The position numbers and the translations under genes are program-made. From Porphyrobacter sp. TH134 (lineage in GTDB: Bacteria; Pseudomonadota; Alphaproteobacteria; Sphingomonadales; Sphingomonadaceae), in contig NZ_PKRO01000006.1 of the NCBI RefSeq assembly GCF_002855495.1, forward strand, positions 1-64,000: a DNA stretch of 64,000 nucleotides. The letters run 5' to 3'. Under the pieces are notes generated by a model. The model ran no database searches. It was given only the letters and a program-made list of their open reading frames with translations, and was not told the origin of the DNA. Below are positions 29,426-38,503 of this stretch, piece after piece. Each line of letters starts with the position of its first letter. Position 1 is the first letter of the stretch.

Positions 29426-30493
29426 GTGACAGGCACTGCGCTGTTTGTGGCGCTGCTCGACAATGTGGTCGGCAAGGTGCTGCAATTCAATTTTGAGGGC
29501 GGCCAATGGGTCAGCAAGCCCGTGCCCCTGCCCGATAATGCCACGCTGGGCATTGCGGCATCTTCCGACGAGACCGACCAGATCATGTACACCGTGACCG
29601 GCTTTCTTGAGCCGACCACGCTGTATTATTCCGATGGCACTGCCCCGCCGGCCGTGCTCAAGACCAGCCCGGCCTATTTCGATCCGGCCGGAATGGCGGT
29701 CGAACAGCACGAGGCGACCAGCAAGGACGGGACCAAGATCCCCTACTTCATCGTCAAGCCCAAGGGGATGAAAGCCGATGGCTCCACCGCCACGCTGCTG
29801 ACCGGTTACGGCGGGTTTCAGGTGCCGCGCCTGCCCGCCTATCTGGGGCCAACCGGCAAGATGTGGGTGGAAAAGGGCGGCGCCTATGTGCTGGCCAATA
29901 TGCGCGGCGGGGGCGAATTTGGCCCCGGCTGGCACCAGAGCGCGATCCGCGAAAACAAGCAGCGCACCTGGGATGATTTCATCGCCGTGGCCGATGATCT
30001 GGTGAAGCGCGGTTTCACCTCGCCGCAGCATCTTGGCATTCAGGGCGGCAGCCAGGGCGGTCTGCTGGTCGGCACCGCCTTTACCCAGCGGCCCGACCTG
30101 TTCGGCGCGGCGATCGTGCAGATCCCGCTGTTCGACATGGTCCGCTATCACCTGATCGGGCGCGGCGCATCGTGGATCGGCGAATATGGCGATCCGCGCA
30201 TCCCCGAACAGCGCGCGTGGATCGATGGCTATTCGCCCTATCAGAAGATCGTGGCGGGCGTGGACTACCCTTCCCCGTTTCTGTGGGCATCCACCGCGGA
30301 TGACCGCACCCACCCCGCCCACGCGCGCAAGGGCGCGGCCAAGCTGAAGGCGCTGGGCCAGCCCTATTACTACTTCGAGGATACGACCGGCGGCCATTCG
30401 GGCGGGGTCGACAACGAACAGCGCGCGAAGCTTCAGGCGCTGCAATTCATCTATCTGATGCAGCGGTTGATGGCGCCCCAGCCGGGCGGCTGA
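29426..30493 (+). pseudogene. Prolyl oligopeptidase family protein, C-terminal catalytic part
   Basis: This 355-codon frame can restart at a GTG at 29426 but has no good ribosome site or signal peptide. It encodes the end of the propeller and the alpha/beta-hydrolase domain, with the nucleophile in GIQGGSQGGLL, the Asp in WASTADDRTHPAHA and the His in GGHSGG. It is in the same frame as the preceding part. Codon use is undisturbed, so the split is either recent or a sequencing error. Full-length protein could still be made if the amber codon is read through. Confidence 0.8.
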
Positions 30494-30516
30494 TCGCTGG
30501 CCTATGTCACCACATC

Positions 30517-30549
30517 AAGGGGGCGGCTCCGCGGGGGCCGCCCCTTTTT
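30517..30549 (+). terminator. Rho-independent terminator after the oligopeptidase gene
   Basis: GGGGCGGC (30520-30527) pairs with GCCGCCCC (30537-30544) and is followed by five T residues, 24 bp after the stop codon. Its intact state shows that the transcription unit was active until recently. Confidence 0.9.
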
Positions 30550-30735
30550 GCATGCGCCGCCGCAAGGTAGCGCTGTGCCTGTAAAGCCAGCCGACACTTC
30601 GGCTCCATTCGTCCTGCGCACAGCACGGTGCGTTTCATCAATACAGAATTAACCCTGTTTGGCAGCATCTCGTTAGGCCGCGCCGTCAAAACTGGGTCCA
30701 TCGGGGGCGATGAGCATTGATGAGGATCAGAAACG

Positions 30736-30978
30736 ATGGCCTACCCTAGAGACATTTCGATCGCCGATGCGATCAAGAGCTACAACCAGCTTCCCAAGAC
30801 CCACCGGGTCCATTGGTCGAAGGCCCGCAAGGACGAAGTGGTGCGCGCTGTGCGCGACCGGGCCATCAGCTTCCATGAAGCGCGGACCCGCTATCTGCTG
30901 AGCCGCAGCGAGTTCGACCAGTGGGAGGCGGACTATCTCGCCAGCGGCGGCGACGAGACGCGGATGCAGGATGCCTGA
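30736..30978 (+). CDS. DUF1153 (SciP-like) protein
   Basis: This 80-residue protein has the DUF1153 pattern WSKARKDEVVRAVRDRAISFHEARTRYLLSRSEFDQWE, a helix-turn-helix-like trihelical fold. The best known member, Caulobacter SciP, is a small cell-cycle protein that restrains the CtrA regulator. This protein lacks the longer N-terminus of SciP proper, so it may be a paralogue. It has its own intergenic region upstream (30550-30735), holding a TTAACC half site reminiscent of CtrA boxes but no full site. The regulatory role is inferred from the family. Confidence 0.85.
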   Translation: MAYPRDISIADAIKSYNQLPKTHRVHWSKARKDEVVRAVRDRAISFHEARTRYLLSRSEFDQWEADYLASGGDETRMQDA

Positions 30979-30981
30979 AGC

Positions 30982-31578
30982 CTATGGCGCTGCAACGGGG
31001 ATCAGTACCTCGTTGCGGCGCAGCGGGCCGGGCACCATCGGCGCATTGTAGAAGGCGAATTCAGCCGCGCCCGCAGGCGCAAGACCCTGCGCCGCCAGCC
31101 AGCCGCGCAATTGCGCCTCGCGCGCGTCGAGATCGTCCGCGTTGCCATGGCCCGAAAACCGGATCGCCGCCATCCGCCGCGCGGGCACCCGGGCCAGCGT
31201 AATGTCGGACGGCGCAGGCGGCAGGGTTTCGAGCGTATATTTGGCGGGCATCACAAACCGCATCTGCCACTGGCCTGCTGCCGTCTGCTGCTGGAGCACC
31301 GGCGCGGTCATGGCGATGCTTTCCCCGCCTTGGGGGCGATCCTGCGCGAAGATATAGGCCGCAAGCCGGCGGAAACTCGCCCCGCTGGCGCGCTGCCGGT
31401 CGCCTGACGCGGTGACTTCCGCAACCACCAGCGCCGGGTAATCGCGCAGTTCAAACCCGCCTTGCGTGCGGATAACCGTGAATTCCGGCTCTTCGGCGTT
31501 GCGAACTTGGGCATACACGGCGGCGGCTCCTACAGCGGCTAGGCCGAGCCCGGCGGCGATCCAGCGGCGGGTGTTCAT
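30982..31578 (-). CDS. SOUL family heme-binding protein
   Basis: This 198-residue protein has an N-terminal hydrophobic segment (IAAGLGLAAVGAAAVYAQV, about residues 8-26) that may anchor or export it. The SOUL domain follows: FTVIRTQGGFELRDYPALVVAEV, FRRLAAYIFAQDRPQGGESIAMTAPVL and the closing PLRRNEVLIPV. SOUL/HBP proteins bind heme or other hydrophobic tetrapyrroles. It is convergent with the DUF1153 gene, with 3 bp between the stops. Confidence 0.9.
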   Translation of the reverse strand: MNTRRWIAAGLGLAAVGAAAVYAQVRNAEEPEFTVIRTQGGFELRDYPALVVAEVTASGDRQRASGASFRRLAAYIFAQDRPQGGESIAMTAPVLQQQTAAGQWQMRFVMPAKYTLETLPPAPSDITLARVPARRMAAIRFSGHGNADDLDAREAQLRGWLAAQGLAPAGAAEFAFYNAPMVPGPLRRNEVLIPVAAP

Positions 31579-31652
31579 GGTTCAGCTTCCTTTATGCAAG
31601 GCTCCTCGCCATTGAGCCCTTGGCGCGCGCAAAGGTTCCTGAGTTGCTTTGC

Positions 31653-31730
31653 CCTCCCGCCCTACCTTCCCGTCCGGTTACCATTGCCCGAGGTAGCTTT
31701 GGTGGCCGGGCGGGGAGGTGGGGCGGGAGG
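31653..31730. repeat. 31-bp near-perfect hairpin with G-U-only variation
   Basis: Bases 31653-31683 pair with 31700-31730 over all 31 positions around a 16-base loop. On the plus strand there are 26 Watson-Crick pairs and five G-U pairs (at 31663, 31668, 31673, 31678 and 31679), all with U in the left arm. The minus-strand RNA would have five A-C mismatches instead. It lies between the HNH and SOUL genes. No other copy was seen in the window. It may be an RNA hairpin or a small repeat element. Confidence 0.85.
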
Positions 31731-31744
31731 TATGCGCGCCGCAA

Positions 31745-32011
31745 TCAACGCGTCGGTGCGTCGAAATCGGCGGGCTTGTTGGCAATCCACGCGACGAATT
31801 TGGCGATGGCGGGATTGTCCCGAATGACGCTGGCCTTGTCCCCGATGCGCGCCAATTCGTTGTTGGTGAAGTTGGCGTGGATCGTCTTGTGGCAGATCGG
31901 GTGGATCGGCACCTTCACCTTGCCCTTCTTGGCCTTGGGCACGGGGTGATGCCATTGGACGATATCGCCCAGCGGGCGGGCGCACAGCCAGCAATTCGGC
32001 GTGTCGCTCAC
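31745..32011 (-). CDS. HNH endonuclease family protein
   Basis: This 88-residue protein has CWLC and the QWHHPVPKAKKGK ... VPIHPICHKTIHANFTN pattern of small HNH nucleases: paired cysteines for zinc (CWLC and a later IC) and the catalytic His pair. The start is a GTG that overlaps the glmU stop (GTGA). Compact HNH proteins often occur without a phage or restriction partner, as here. The substrate is unknown. Confidence 0.85.
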   Translation of the reverse strand: MSDTPNCWLCARPLGDIVQWHHPVPKAKKGKVKVPIHPICHKTIHANFTNNELARIGDKASVIRDNPAIAKFVAWIANKPADFDAPTR

Positions 32012-33378
32012 CCCTTTTTCTCCGCTGCCTTTTTCTTCTTCATCGCATCGTGAAAGCGGTCGGCCCAGCCGTCCTTCACCAGCTGCTCGGCGCGCACCAT
32101 GCGCAGCTCTCCGGGCGCGACATCGCGGCTGACCGCGCTGCCCGCCGCCACAATCGCATCGGCGCCGATGGTGACCGGCGCGATCAGTGACGAGTTCGAG
32201 CCGATGAATGCCCCCGGCCCGATGACGGTCTTGTACTTGAAGTACCCATCGTAATTGCAGGTGATCGTGCCCGCCCCGATATTCGCGCCCGCGCCCACCG
32301 TGGCATCGCCAAGATAGGTGAGGTGGCTGGCCTTGGCACCGGCACCCAGCACTGCGTTCTTCACCTCGACGAAATTGCCGATGAAGCTGCCCTCGCCCAG
32401 CACCGTGCCGGGACGCAGGCGCGCAAACGGGCCGACTTTCACGCCGCTGGCAAGGCTTGCGCCTTCGATGTGGCTGTTGGCGCGGATCAGGACATTGTCG
32501 GCGATGGTGACGCCGGGGCCGAAGAAGACGTTGGGTTCGATGGTCACATCGCGGCCCAGCACCGTGTCGTGGCTGAAGAACACCGTCTCGGGCGCGATCA
32601 GGGTCGCGCCCTCGTCCATCGCGCGGCTGCGGCGGGCGGCCTGCCAGCGGGCTTCGGCATCGGCGAGTTCGGCGCGCGAGTTGATCCCGGCGACTTCATG
32701 CTCGCTGGCCGCAGTGATGACAGCGCATCTGCGCCCGTCAGCGATGGCGATGTTGACGATGTCGGGGAGGTAATATTCGCCCTGCGCATTATCATTGCCG
32801 ACCCGCGCGAGCAGCGCGAACAGGTCTTCGGCGCGGGCCGCCAGCAGGCCGGAATTGCACAAGCGGCAGGCGCGCTCGCCCTCGTCCGCATCCTTGTATT
32901 CGACCATCTTGATAATGCGGCCGTCATCATCGGCAATCACCCGGCCATAGGCGAGCGGATCGTCAGGCTCGAACCCCAGCACCACGGCAGCAGGGTTGTC
33001 AGCGCCGTGCAGCCGTTCCAGCATCGCGCGCATCGTGCTCGCCTTGACGAAGGGTACGTCGCCGTAGAGCACCAACACATCGCCCGCAAAGCCGTGCAAG
33101 GCGCCTTCGGCCTGTGCGACTGCATGACCGGTGCCCATCTGCGGCTCCTGCAGGCAGGTCACCGCCCGCTCTCCCACCGCCGCCTCGATCTGGTCACGCC
33201 CCGCGCCCACCACCACCGCCAGACGCTGCGGCGCAAGTTCGGCAACGCTCGCCATCAGGTGGTCGAGCATCGGCTTGCCCGCGATGGAGTGCAGCACCTT
33301 GTGCGTGTCGCTTTTCATGCGGGTGCCCTTGCCCGCGGCAAGGATAATGGCGGCAAAGGGGTAAGTCGTATCGGTCAT
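32008..33378 (-). CDS. glmU: Bifunctional UDP-N-acetylglucosamine pyrophosphorylase / glucosamine-1-phosphate N-acetyltransferase
   Basis: This 456-residue cytoplasmic enzyme makes UDP-GlcNAc for peptidoglycan and LPS. The N-terminal uridyltransferase domain starts FAAIILAAGKGTRMKSD. The C-terminal left-handed beta-helix contains hexapeptide repeats and the acetyltransferase core NVLIRANSHIEGA ... GAGTITCNYDGYFKYKTVIG. It is divergent from gph, with 75 bp between the starts. Confidence 0.97.
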   Translation of the reverse strand: MTDTTYPFAAIILAAGKGTRMKSDTHKVLHSIAGKPMLDHLMASVAELAPQRLAVVVGAGRDQIEAAVGERAVTCLQEPQMGTGHAVAQAEGALHGFAGDVLVLYGDVPFVKASTMRAMLERLHGADNPAAVVLGFEPDDPLAYGRVIADDDGRIIKMVEYKDADEGERACRLCNSGLLAARAEDLFALLARVGNDNAQGEYYLPDIVNIAIADGRRCAVITAASEHEVAGINSRAELADAEARWQAARRSRAMDEGATLIAPETVFFSHDTVLGRDVTIEPNVFFGPGVTIADNVLIRANSHIEGASLASGVKVGPFARLRPGTVLGEGSFIGNFVEVKNAVLGAGAKASHLTYLGDATVGAGANIGAGTITCNYDGYFKYKTVIGPGAFIGSNSSLIAPVTIGADAIVAAGSAVSRDVAPGELRMVRAEQLVKDGWADRFHDAMKKKKAAEKKG

Positions 33379-33453
33379 GCGCTGTCCTTAGGGAAAGCTG
33401 CGCTTGCCAGCAATTGCTTGCGGTTTGAAGAACCATCCGGCACCGGACGCACC

Positions 33454-34149
33454 ATGACGACGATCCCCTTTGACGCCATCGGCTTCGACCTTGATGGCAC
33501 GCTGCTCGATACCTTCCGCGATCTGGGCGCGGCGGTGAACCATGCGCTGGTGCTGGGGGGCTTTGCCGAGGTGTCGGTTGAAACGAGCAAGGATCTGATC
33601 GGCGGCGGGGCCAAGATCATGCTGGCGCGCGCGCTGGACGCACAGGGCGGCGTGGTCGATGAAGAATTCCGGCGGCTCTACAAGGCCATGCTGGGGTTTT
33701 ACGAGGCGAACAATGCGGTCCACACCGCACCCTATCCGCACGTGCGCGAGGTGCTGGCGGATCTGGCCGCGCAGGGCGTGCGGATGGCCGTGGTCACCAA
33801 CAAGTTTGAAGCCTTTGCCCGCAGCGTGCTGACCCAGCTTGATCTGATCGGCACTTTCGAAACCGTGATCGGCGGGGACAGCATGGGCAAAGGCCCTGAC
33901 GGCCAATTCCTCGCCAAGCCCCACCCCGCCCCGGTGCTTGCCGCAAGGGAAGCACTGGGCGGCGGGCGCTTCGTGTTCATCGGCGATTCCACCTATGATG
34001 TGCGCGCCGCCAAGGCCGCTGGCGTCCCGGTGATCGCGGCGGCCTATGGCTACTGCGACAAGCCGCCGCATGAATTGGGCGCGGATGGTGTGATCGATTC
34101 GTTCAGCGCCCTGATTCCCGCCCTTGCCGCGCTTCATCCGGCCGCCTGA
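33454..34149 (+). CDS. gph: Phosphoglycolate phosphatase (HAD family)
   Basis: This 231-residue HAD-superfamily phosphatase has motif I FDLDGTLLDT (Asp nucleophile), motif II VVTNKFE and the late VFIGDSTYDVRAAKAAG motif with two acidic residues for Mg. It has the helical cap of the Gph group and probably clears 2-phosphoglycolate formed by DNA repair or photorespiration-like chemistry. The start at 33454 is chosen because a much longer upstream frame is antisense to glmU. Confidence 0.9.
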   Translation: MTTIPFDAIGFDLDGTLLDTFRDLGAAVNHALVLGGFAEVSVETSKDLIGGGAKIMLARALDAQGGVVDEEFRRLYKAMLGFYEANNAVHTAPYPHVREVLADLAAQGVRMAVVTNKFEAFARSVLTQLDLIGTFETVIGGDSMGKGPDGQFLAKPHPAPVLAAREALGGGRFVFIGDSTYDVRAAKAAGVPVIAAAYGYCDKPPHELGADGVIDSFSALIPALAALHPAA

Positions 34150-34273
34150 CCTTACGGCACAGCCCCCTGTCACCTCGGCAGTTGCAAGCATCGCGCGAAA
34201 GTGCCACGCAGCGCCCGCAATTTGCTTTACGCAGGCGTAAACCGCGCCGCATCTTTGGACAGGAGAAACCCAG

Positions 34274-35203
34274 ATGACCATCAGCTTCAAGGACAAGGTC
34301 GCCATCGTCACCGGTGCGGGCGGCGGGCTTGGCAAGGCCTATGCGTTGGAACTCGCCCGGCGCGGCGCGAAGGTTGTGGTGAACGATCTTGGCGGATCGC
34401 GTGACGGCACCGGGACGTCTGATGCCGCCGCGCAGGTGGTCGCTGAAATCGAGGCGATGGGCGGCGAAGCCATCGCCAACGGCGCGTCTGTGACCGAATA
34501 CGACCAGATGGAAAAGATGGTCGCCGACGCCAAGCAGAAGTGGGGCGGCGTGCATGTCCTCATCAACAATGCCGGCGTGCTGCGCGACAAGACCTTCATC
34601 AAGATGGAGCCGGCGGACTTTGAATTCGTGGTCAAGGTCCACCTCACCGGCAGCGCCTTTGCCACCAAGGCGTGCTGGGAAACCTTCCGTGAGCAGGGCT
34701 ATGGCCGCGTGCTGATGACCGCTTCGTCCACCGGGCTGTTCGGGAATTTCGGCCAGGCGAACTATGGCGCGGCCAAGCTGGGCCTAGCCGGTCTCACCAA
34801 GACGCTGGCGTTGGAAGGCGCGAAGTACAACGTGCGCTGCAACACCCTGTCGCCGGTCGCGGGCACCCGCATGACCGAAGACCTGTTCCCCGAAGAAGCC
34901 TTCAAGCTGTTCGCGCCGGAAAACGTGGTTCCGGCCGCGCTGTTCCTCGTTTCGGACGATGCGCCCACCAACGCCATCGTCGGCGCGGGCGCGGGCGGGT
35001 TCCACTCGTCGTGGACCGTGATGAACGATGCGGTGTGGCTGAAGGATGAAGACCGCACGGTCGAAGGCTTTGCCGCCCGCTGGGAGGAAATCAACGCCTT
35101 CACCAACCTCACCGCCCCGCAATCGGGCAGCGAGCAATCGGGCAATATTCTGAAAGCGATGCAGAAGGTCACTGGCACGGGGCCTGCGAGCGCGCGCGGC
35201 TAA
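34274..35203 (+). CDS. SDR oxidoreductase, multifunctional-enzyme-2 (3-hydroxyacyl-CoA dehydrogenase) type
   Basis: This 309-residue short-chain dehydrogenase has the [29 protein letters not shown] cofactor-binding opening, NNAG, the catalytic Ser in ASSTGLFGN and YGAAK (Tyr-x-x-x-Lys). Its closing extension (after residue 250) matches the hydroxyacyl-CoA dehydrogenase part of peroxisomal-type enzymes. A probable role is beta-oxidation or a related CoA pathway. AGGAG precedes the ATG, and a terminator follows. Confidence 0.88.
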   Translation: MTISFKDKVAIVTGAGGGLGKAYALELARRGAKVVVNDLGGSRDGTGTSDAAAQVVAEIEAMGGEAIANGASVTEYDQMEKMVADAKQKWGGVHVLINNAGVLRDKTFIKMEPADFEFVVKVHLTGSAFATKACWETFREQGYGRVLMTASSTGLFGNFGQANYGAAKLGLAGLTKTLALEGAKYNVRCNTLSPVAGTRMTEDLFPEEAFKLFAPENVVPAALFLVSDDAPTNAIVGAGAGGFHSSWTVMNDAVWLKDEDRTVEGFAARWEEINAFTNLTAPQSGSEQSGNILKAMQKVTGTGPASARG

Positions 35204-35226
35204 ACCCGCGGCCAGCTAACGCCATC

Positions 35227-35262
35227 AAGGCCCGTCCCCTGCGCAGGGGCGGGCCTTTGCTT
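35227..35262 (+). terminator. Terminator after the SDR gene
   Basis: AAGGCCCGTCCC (35227-35238) pairs with GGGGCGGGCCTT (35246-35257) around a short loop, followed by a T-rich stretch (TTGCTTTG). It lies 24 bp after the SDR stop and just before the stop of the opposing DUF2794 gene. Confidence 0.85.
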
Positions 35263-35269
35263 TGCAAGC

Positions 35270-35638
35270 TCAGTCGTCCACGGCCTTCAGCAACCGCCGC
35301 TCCATCGGGGCGAGCACCCCGGCCAGATCGTGGCCGCGTTTCAGCACCTGGCCGTGTTCGCCAAACAGCGTCCACATCCCCTGCTTGCCGCGCAAGGCCG
35401 GGCGTTTTTCCACCCGCGCCTGCGGGCGCTCCGCCGCGCGGCGGAAGGCGGCGAAGGTGGCGGCGTGGCGATCGAAATCCATCGCATAATCGCGCCATTC
35501 CCCGGCAGCGACCATGCGGCCATACAGATCGAGAATGCGCATCAACTCGGGCCGTTCAAACCCGACCTGATCGGCGGCGCGCGACGGAAAGGCGACCACC
35601 TGTCCCGAACCGCCCGGGCTGTGCGGTGGGCTGGTCAA
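35270..35638 (-). CDS. DUF2794 family protein
   Basis: This 122-residue protein is a typical alphaproteobacterial DUF2794 member: a short Pro/Ser-rich N-terminus, FERPELMRILDLYGRMVAAGEWRDYAMDF, and a beta-rich core AALRGKQGMWTLFGEHGQVLKRGHDL. It has no signal or membrane span. It lies 3 bp downstream of cysE on the same strand and is probably co-transcribed. Function unknown. Confidence 0.88.
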   Translation of the reverse strand: MTSPPHSPGGSGQVVAFPSRAADQVGFERPELMRILDLYGRMVAAGEWRDYAMDFDRHAATFAAFRRAAERPQARVEKRPALRGKQGMWTLFGEHGQVLKRGHDLAGVLAPMERRLLKAVDD

Positions 35639-35641
35639 GCG

Positions 35642-36409
35642 TCAGTCCTTGGCCGCGCGCTTGCGCAGACGCACCGGCGCGGCCACCGGTTCGGGGGTGG
35701 GTTCAGGGGCTGGAGGGAGCGGCACGCTACGCTCGGCCAGCATCGCCTTCATCAGCGCCATTTCTTCCCGCATGGCAGCGATTTCAGCCTCCAGCTTTTC
35801 GACGCAATCGCGCCGGGGGCGGCCCTGATCGTCGCACGGCGGATCATCGCAGGGCGTGCCATAGGGGATGAATTCGCGCAGCCATTCGTCCGCCGGAACC
35901 AGCGTCGAGCGCGCCTTCAGCCCGATCATCGTGGCGCCTGCCGGCACATCATCGGTCACAACCGCATTGGCGCCCACGCGCGCGCGTTCACCCACCACGA
36001 TCGGCCCGATGATCTGCGCGCCGGAACCGATAATCACATTGTCGCACAAGGTCGGGTGGCGTTTGCCGCCCTTGCCATTGGTGGGGTTTGATCCGCCCAG
36101 CGTAACGCATTGGTAGATCGTGACATTGTCGCCAATCTCGGCCGTTTCGCCGATCACGGTAAAGCCGTGGTCGATGAAGAAGTTTTTCCCGATGGTGGCA
36201 CCGGGATGGATGTCGATGGCCGTGAGCAGCCGACCGATGTGGTTCACCACCCGCGCCAGAAAATACAGCTGCGCTTCAAACAGCCAATGCGCGACGCGGT
36301 GAAAGCCCAGCGCCCAGACACCGGGATAGAGCAGGATTTCCCAGCGCGAACGCGGCGCCGGATCGCGCGCCCGCACAGAATCCAGATAGCTGATCAACTG
36401 CTCGAACAT
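35642..36409 (-). CDS. cysE: Serine O-acetyltransferase
   Basis: This 255-residue enzyme makes O-acetylserine for cysteine synthesis. The left-handed beta-helix contains GATIGKNFFIDHGFTVIGETAEIGDNVTIYQCVTLGG, with the active-site His (DHG) and the GGKRHPTL loop. After the catalytic core (to about residue 180) comes an unusual C-terminal tail with a coiled coil (EKLEAEIAAMREEMALMKAMLAER) and a Pro/Arg-rich end. The start is 36409 or the ATG at 36421. Confidence 0.92.
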   Translation of the reverse strand: MFEQLISYLDSVRARDPAPRSRWEILLYPGVWALGFHRVAHWLFEAQLYFLARVVNHIGRLLTAIDIHPGATIGKNFFIDHGFTVIGETAEIGDNVTIYQCVTLGGSNPTNGKGGKRHPTLCDNVIIGSGAQIIGPIVVGERARVGANAVVTDDVPAGATMIGLKARSTLVPADEWLREFIPYGTPCDDPPCDDQGRPRRDCVEKLEAEIAAMREEMALMKAMLAERSVPLPPAPEPTPEPVAAPVRLRKRAAKD

Positions 36410-36452
36410 CGCCCCACACATTCCACCAAAGGTCAGCCAATGCAATCGGCCA

Positions 36453-37115
36453 CTACAAGAGGCGCTGCTGCTCCGGCCCGTGCAGAGCCTCCAGCGCAGC
36501 GCGCCAGACAGACATGGTGGCGGGCGTCTGACGTTCAAGAGAGATGCGATCAATCGTCGCCACCAGCGCCTCGATCGCGGCAAAGCTGCGGGTGGTGCGC
36601 GGGACGAGGTAATCTGCCGCGCCGTCGGGCAGGCTCAGGCCGCGCGCCTCGGCATGGGCAAGGATCAGCTCACCGGCCATCACATCGTCGGGAGCCTGGA
36701 TGGCAAGCTGCAACGAACCGCCAATGCGCGAGGCAAGGTCCGGCAGGCTGATGCGCCAGCCCTCTGTGTGCGGGGTCGTGGTGGCGATCAGCAGCAAGGC
36801 CGCCCCTTCGCGGGTGCCGCCCTGCTGCACGGCGTTCCAGCAGTGGAACAGCGCGGTTTCATCCCAGCCGGGGGCATCGTCGATCACTTCCAGCTGGCCT
36901 GCCCCATGCAGGCCCAGCGCCCAGCGCCCCAACAGGCTTTTGCCCGATCGCGGCGGACCGGCAAGCACCGCCACGCGAAACGGCCAGCGATCAGGCGATT
37001 GCAGCGCATCGATCACGGCGGCGTTGGCATTGCCGACCACAATCCGCTGGGCCTTGAGCGGCAGCGAACCTGACAGCGGCAGCGCAATCTGGGACGGAAG
37101 CTCCGGATCAGCCAT
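36453..37115 (-). CDS. hdaA: DnaA-like AAA+ protein (Hda/HdaA family)
   Basis: This 220-residue protein matches the truncated DnaA-like Hda family, which promotes hydrolysis of DnaA-bound ATP to limit replication starts. It has the [15 protein letters not shown] entry, a Walker [14 protein letters not shown], a weak Walker B (LEVIDDA) and sensor regions, but no DnaA DNA-binding domain IV. In several bacterial groups this gene is linked to purM and a DUF2066 gene, as here. Assignment is good; activity is inferred. Confidence 0.85.
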   Translation of the reverse strand: MADPELPSQIALPLSGSLPLKAQRIVVGNANAAVIDALQSPDRWPFRVAVLAGPPRSGKSLLGRWALGLHGAGQLEVIDDAPGWDETALFHCWNAVQQGGTREGAALLLIATTTPHTEGWRISLPDLASRIGGSLQLAIQAPDDVMAGELILAHAEARGLSLPDGAADYLVPRTTRSFAAIEALVATIDRISLERQTPATMSVWRAALEALHGPEQQRLL

Positions 37116-37138
37116 CGCGCGGTCTGCGCCAGACTGCC

Positions 37139-38434
37139 TTAGCGGCTGATGGCAAGCGCATTGGGCCCGCGCCGCACGCTGAACCCGCGCGCTTCCAATG
37201 CGGCGGCCAGATCGTCGATGGAGCCGCCAAACGCCACGCTCATCACCGACGTGCCGCCAATCGCCGTGCTGGTGACGCCCACTCCGCGCACCCCGCCCGC
37301 GCCCCGCACCGCGCCCAGCGCCGCATCGAAGGCCGCTGCATCGGGCGTGGCGAACTGGACGGTGAAGTTGCGCACCGCGACCTCGCCCGGTTCGACCCCT
37401 GTCACGGGCAGCGCCTCGATCCGGGGCACCCCGGCGTTTGCCGCCGCTGCTGCTGCCGCCGCCGCCTTGCGCGCTTGCGCTGCACGGCCGATATCGATCA
37501 GCTGCTGGATCGCCGGATCAATCTGGCCGCCTGCGCCCAGCCTCAGGCTGGGATCGGGACGCAATTGGCCAGCGGTAAGGGCGGCAGTGAAAATCCCGTC
37601 CATCCGCTCAACCGCCTGTGCCAGCATCGCAGGCACCGCATCGGGGCTGTCGGCCTTCAGCGTGAAGGTTTCAAGCGGGCGATTGTCCGGGCCAAAGCGG
37701 GCAGTGAAGGTGCCGCTGACCGGCCCGCCGGGAAATTGGTGGTCGAGCCGCGCAAAGGCCATCAGAACATCGGTTGCGCCATATTGGTCAAGCGTGCTGC
37801 GCCACCACGCCCGGCTGCGCCGCCCGGCCTGCCCGAAATTGACCAGCAGCGAATCGCCGCCCGCGCCGCTCAAGCGCACATAGTCGATCCGGCTTGCCCC
37901 CGGATTGAACTCGGCCCAGGCGCGCTGCCAGGGGTTGCGCTGTTCAAAGGTGATATAGGCGCCGCCGCTTTCGACCACCGGGATCAGCAGCAGCGGGGCC
38001 GACCGCGACGCCTGCTGCGCGCCGCCAAGATAGCTGCCCGCACGCTGGCGATCGAACACCACGCCCAGCGTTGCGATATAGCGGCGCGGGCCAAGCCGCT
38101 CGCGCTCGATCACAATGGCCGAGACCAGACCGTCAAGCTGGCTGTCGGAGAGTTTCGGCCCCTTGATCTGCGCCCACGCCTTGCGCTGGGCTTCGCGCCA
38201 GCCATTGGCGCGGGCGTCTTCGGCGCTTTTGCCCTGCACATCGACGCTGATGCCGCGCACTTCAATATCGGCGCTGGCAGCAGTCGGCGCGATCCCGCGT
38301 TCGCCTGCGACCTGCGCCACCAAGGCATAGCCGCCGCCCATCAGCGCAAGCGCCAATGCCGCACCGCCAAGCCATCGCCGCAGGGGACGAGACAGGGCAG
38401 CACCGGGGCTGGAAAGAGAGAGAGACGCGCTCAT
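37139..38434 (-). CDS. DUF2066-like periplasmic protein
   Basis: This 431-residue protein has a signal anchor (about residues 20-40, [20 protein letters not shown]). Its N-terminal domain, [37 protein letters not shown], resembles the DUF2066 core, and an alanine run occurs near residue 330. The DUF2066-hda-purM-purN order is seen in gammaproteobacteria too. The C-terminal 90 residues ([23 protein letters not shown]) resemble a ferredoxin-like metal-binding fold without the CXXC motif. Role unknown. It is divergent from purM, with about 70 bp between the starts. Confidence 0.72.
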   Translation of the reverse strand: MSASLSLSSPGAALSRPLRRWLGGAALALALMGGGYALVAQVAGERGIAPTAASADIEVRGISVDVQGKSAEDARANGWREAQRKAWAQIKGPKLSDSQLDGLVSAIVIERERLGPRRYIATLGVVFDRQRAGSYLGGAQQASRSAPLLLIPVVESGGAYITFEQRNPWQRAWAEFNPGASRIDYVRLSGAGGDSLLVNFGQAGRRSRAWWRSTLDQYGATDVLMAFARLDHQFPGGPVSGTFTARFGPDNRPLETFTLKADSPDAVPAMLAQAVERMDGIFTAALTAGQLRPDPSLRLGAGGQIDPAIQQLIDIGRAAQARKAAAAAAAAANAGVPRIEALPVTGVEPGEVAVRNFTVQFATPDAAAFDAALGAVRGAGGVRGVGVTSTAIGGTSVMSVAFGGSIDDLAAALEARGFSVRRGPNALAISR

Positions 38435-38503
38435 GGGGAAAATCGCGTGTTCTTTGCCCAATGGCGAGTGGAATTCCAAGCGCGAAAGGTTATGGGGTTG
38501 GGC

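Noticed and set aside
28289..30445. Long leftward open frame (718 codons) over the oligopeptidase gene
   Set aside because: It is antisense to a clear S9 enzyme and reflects third-position GC bias.
37440..37480. GCC/GCG repeat tract
   Set aside because: It encodes an alanine run in the DUF2066-like protein and has no sign of a mobile or regulatory element.
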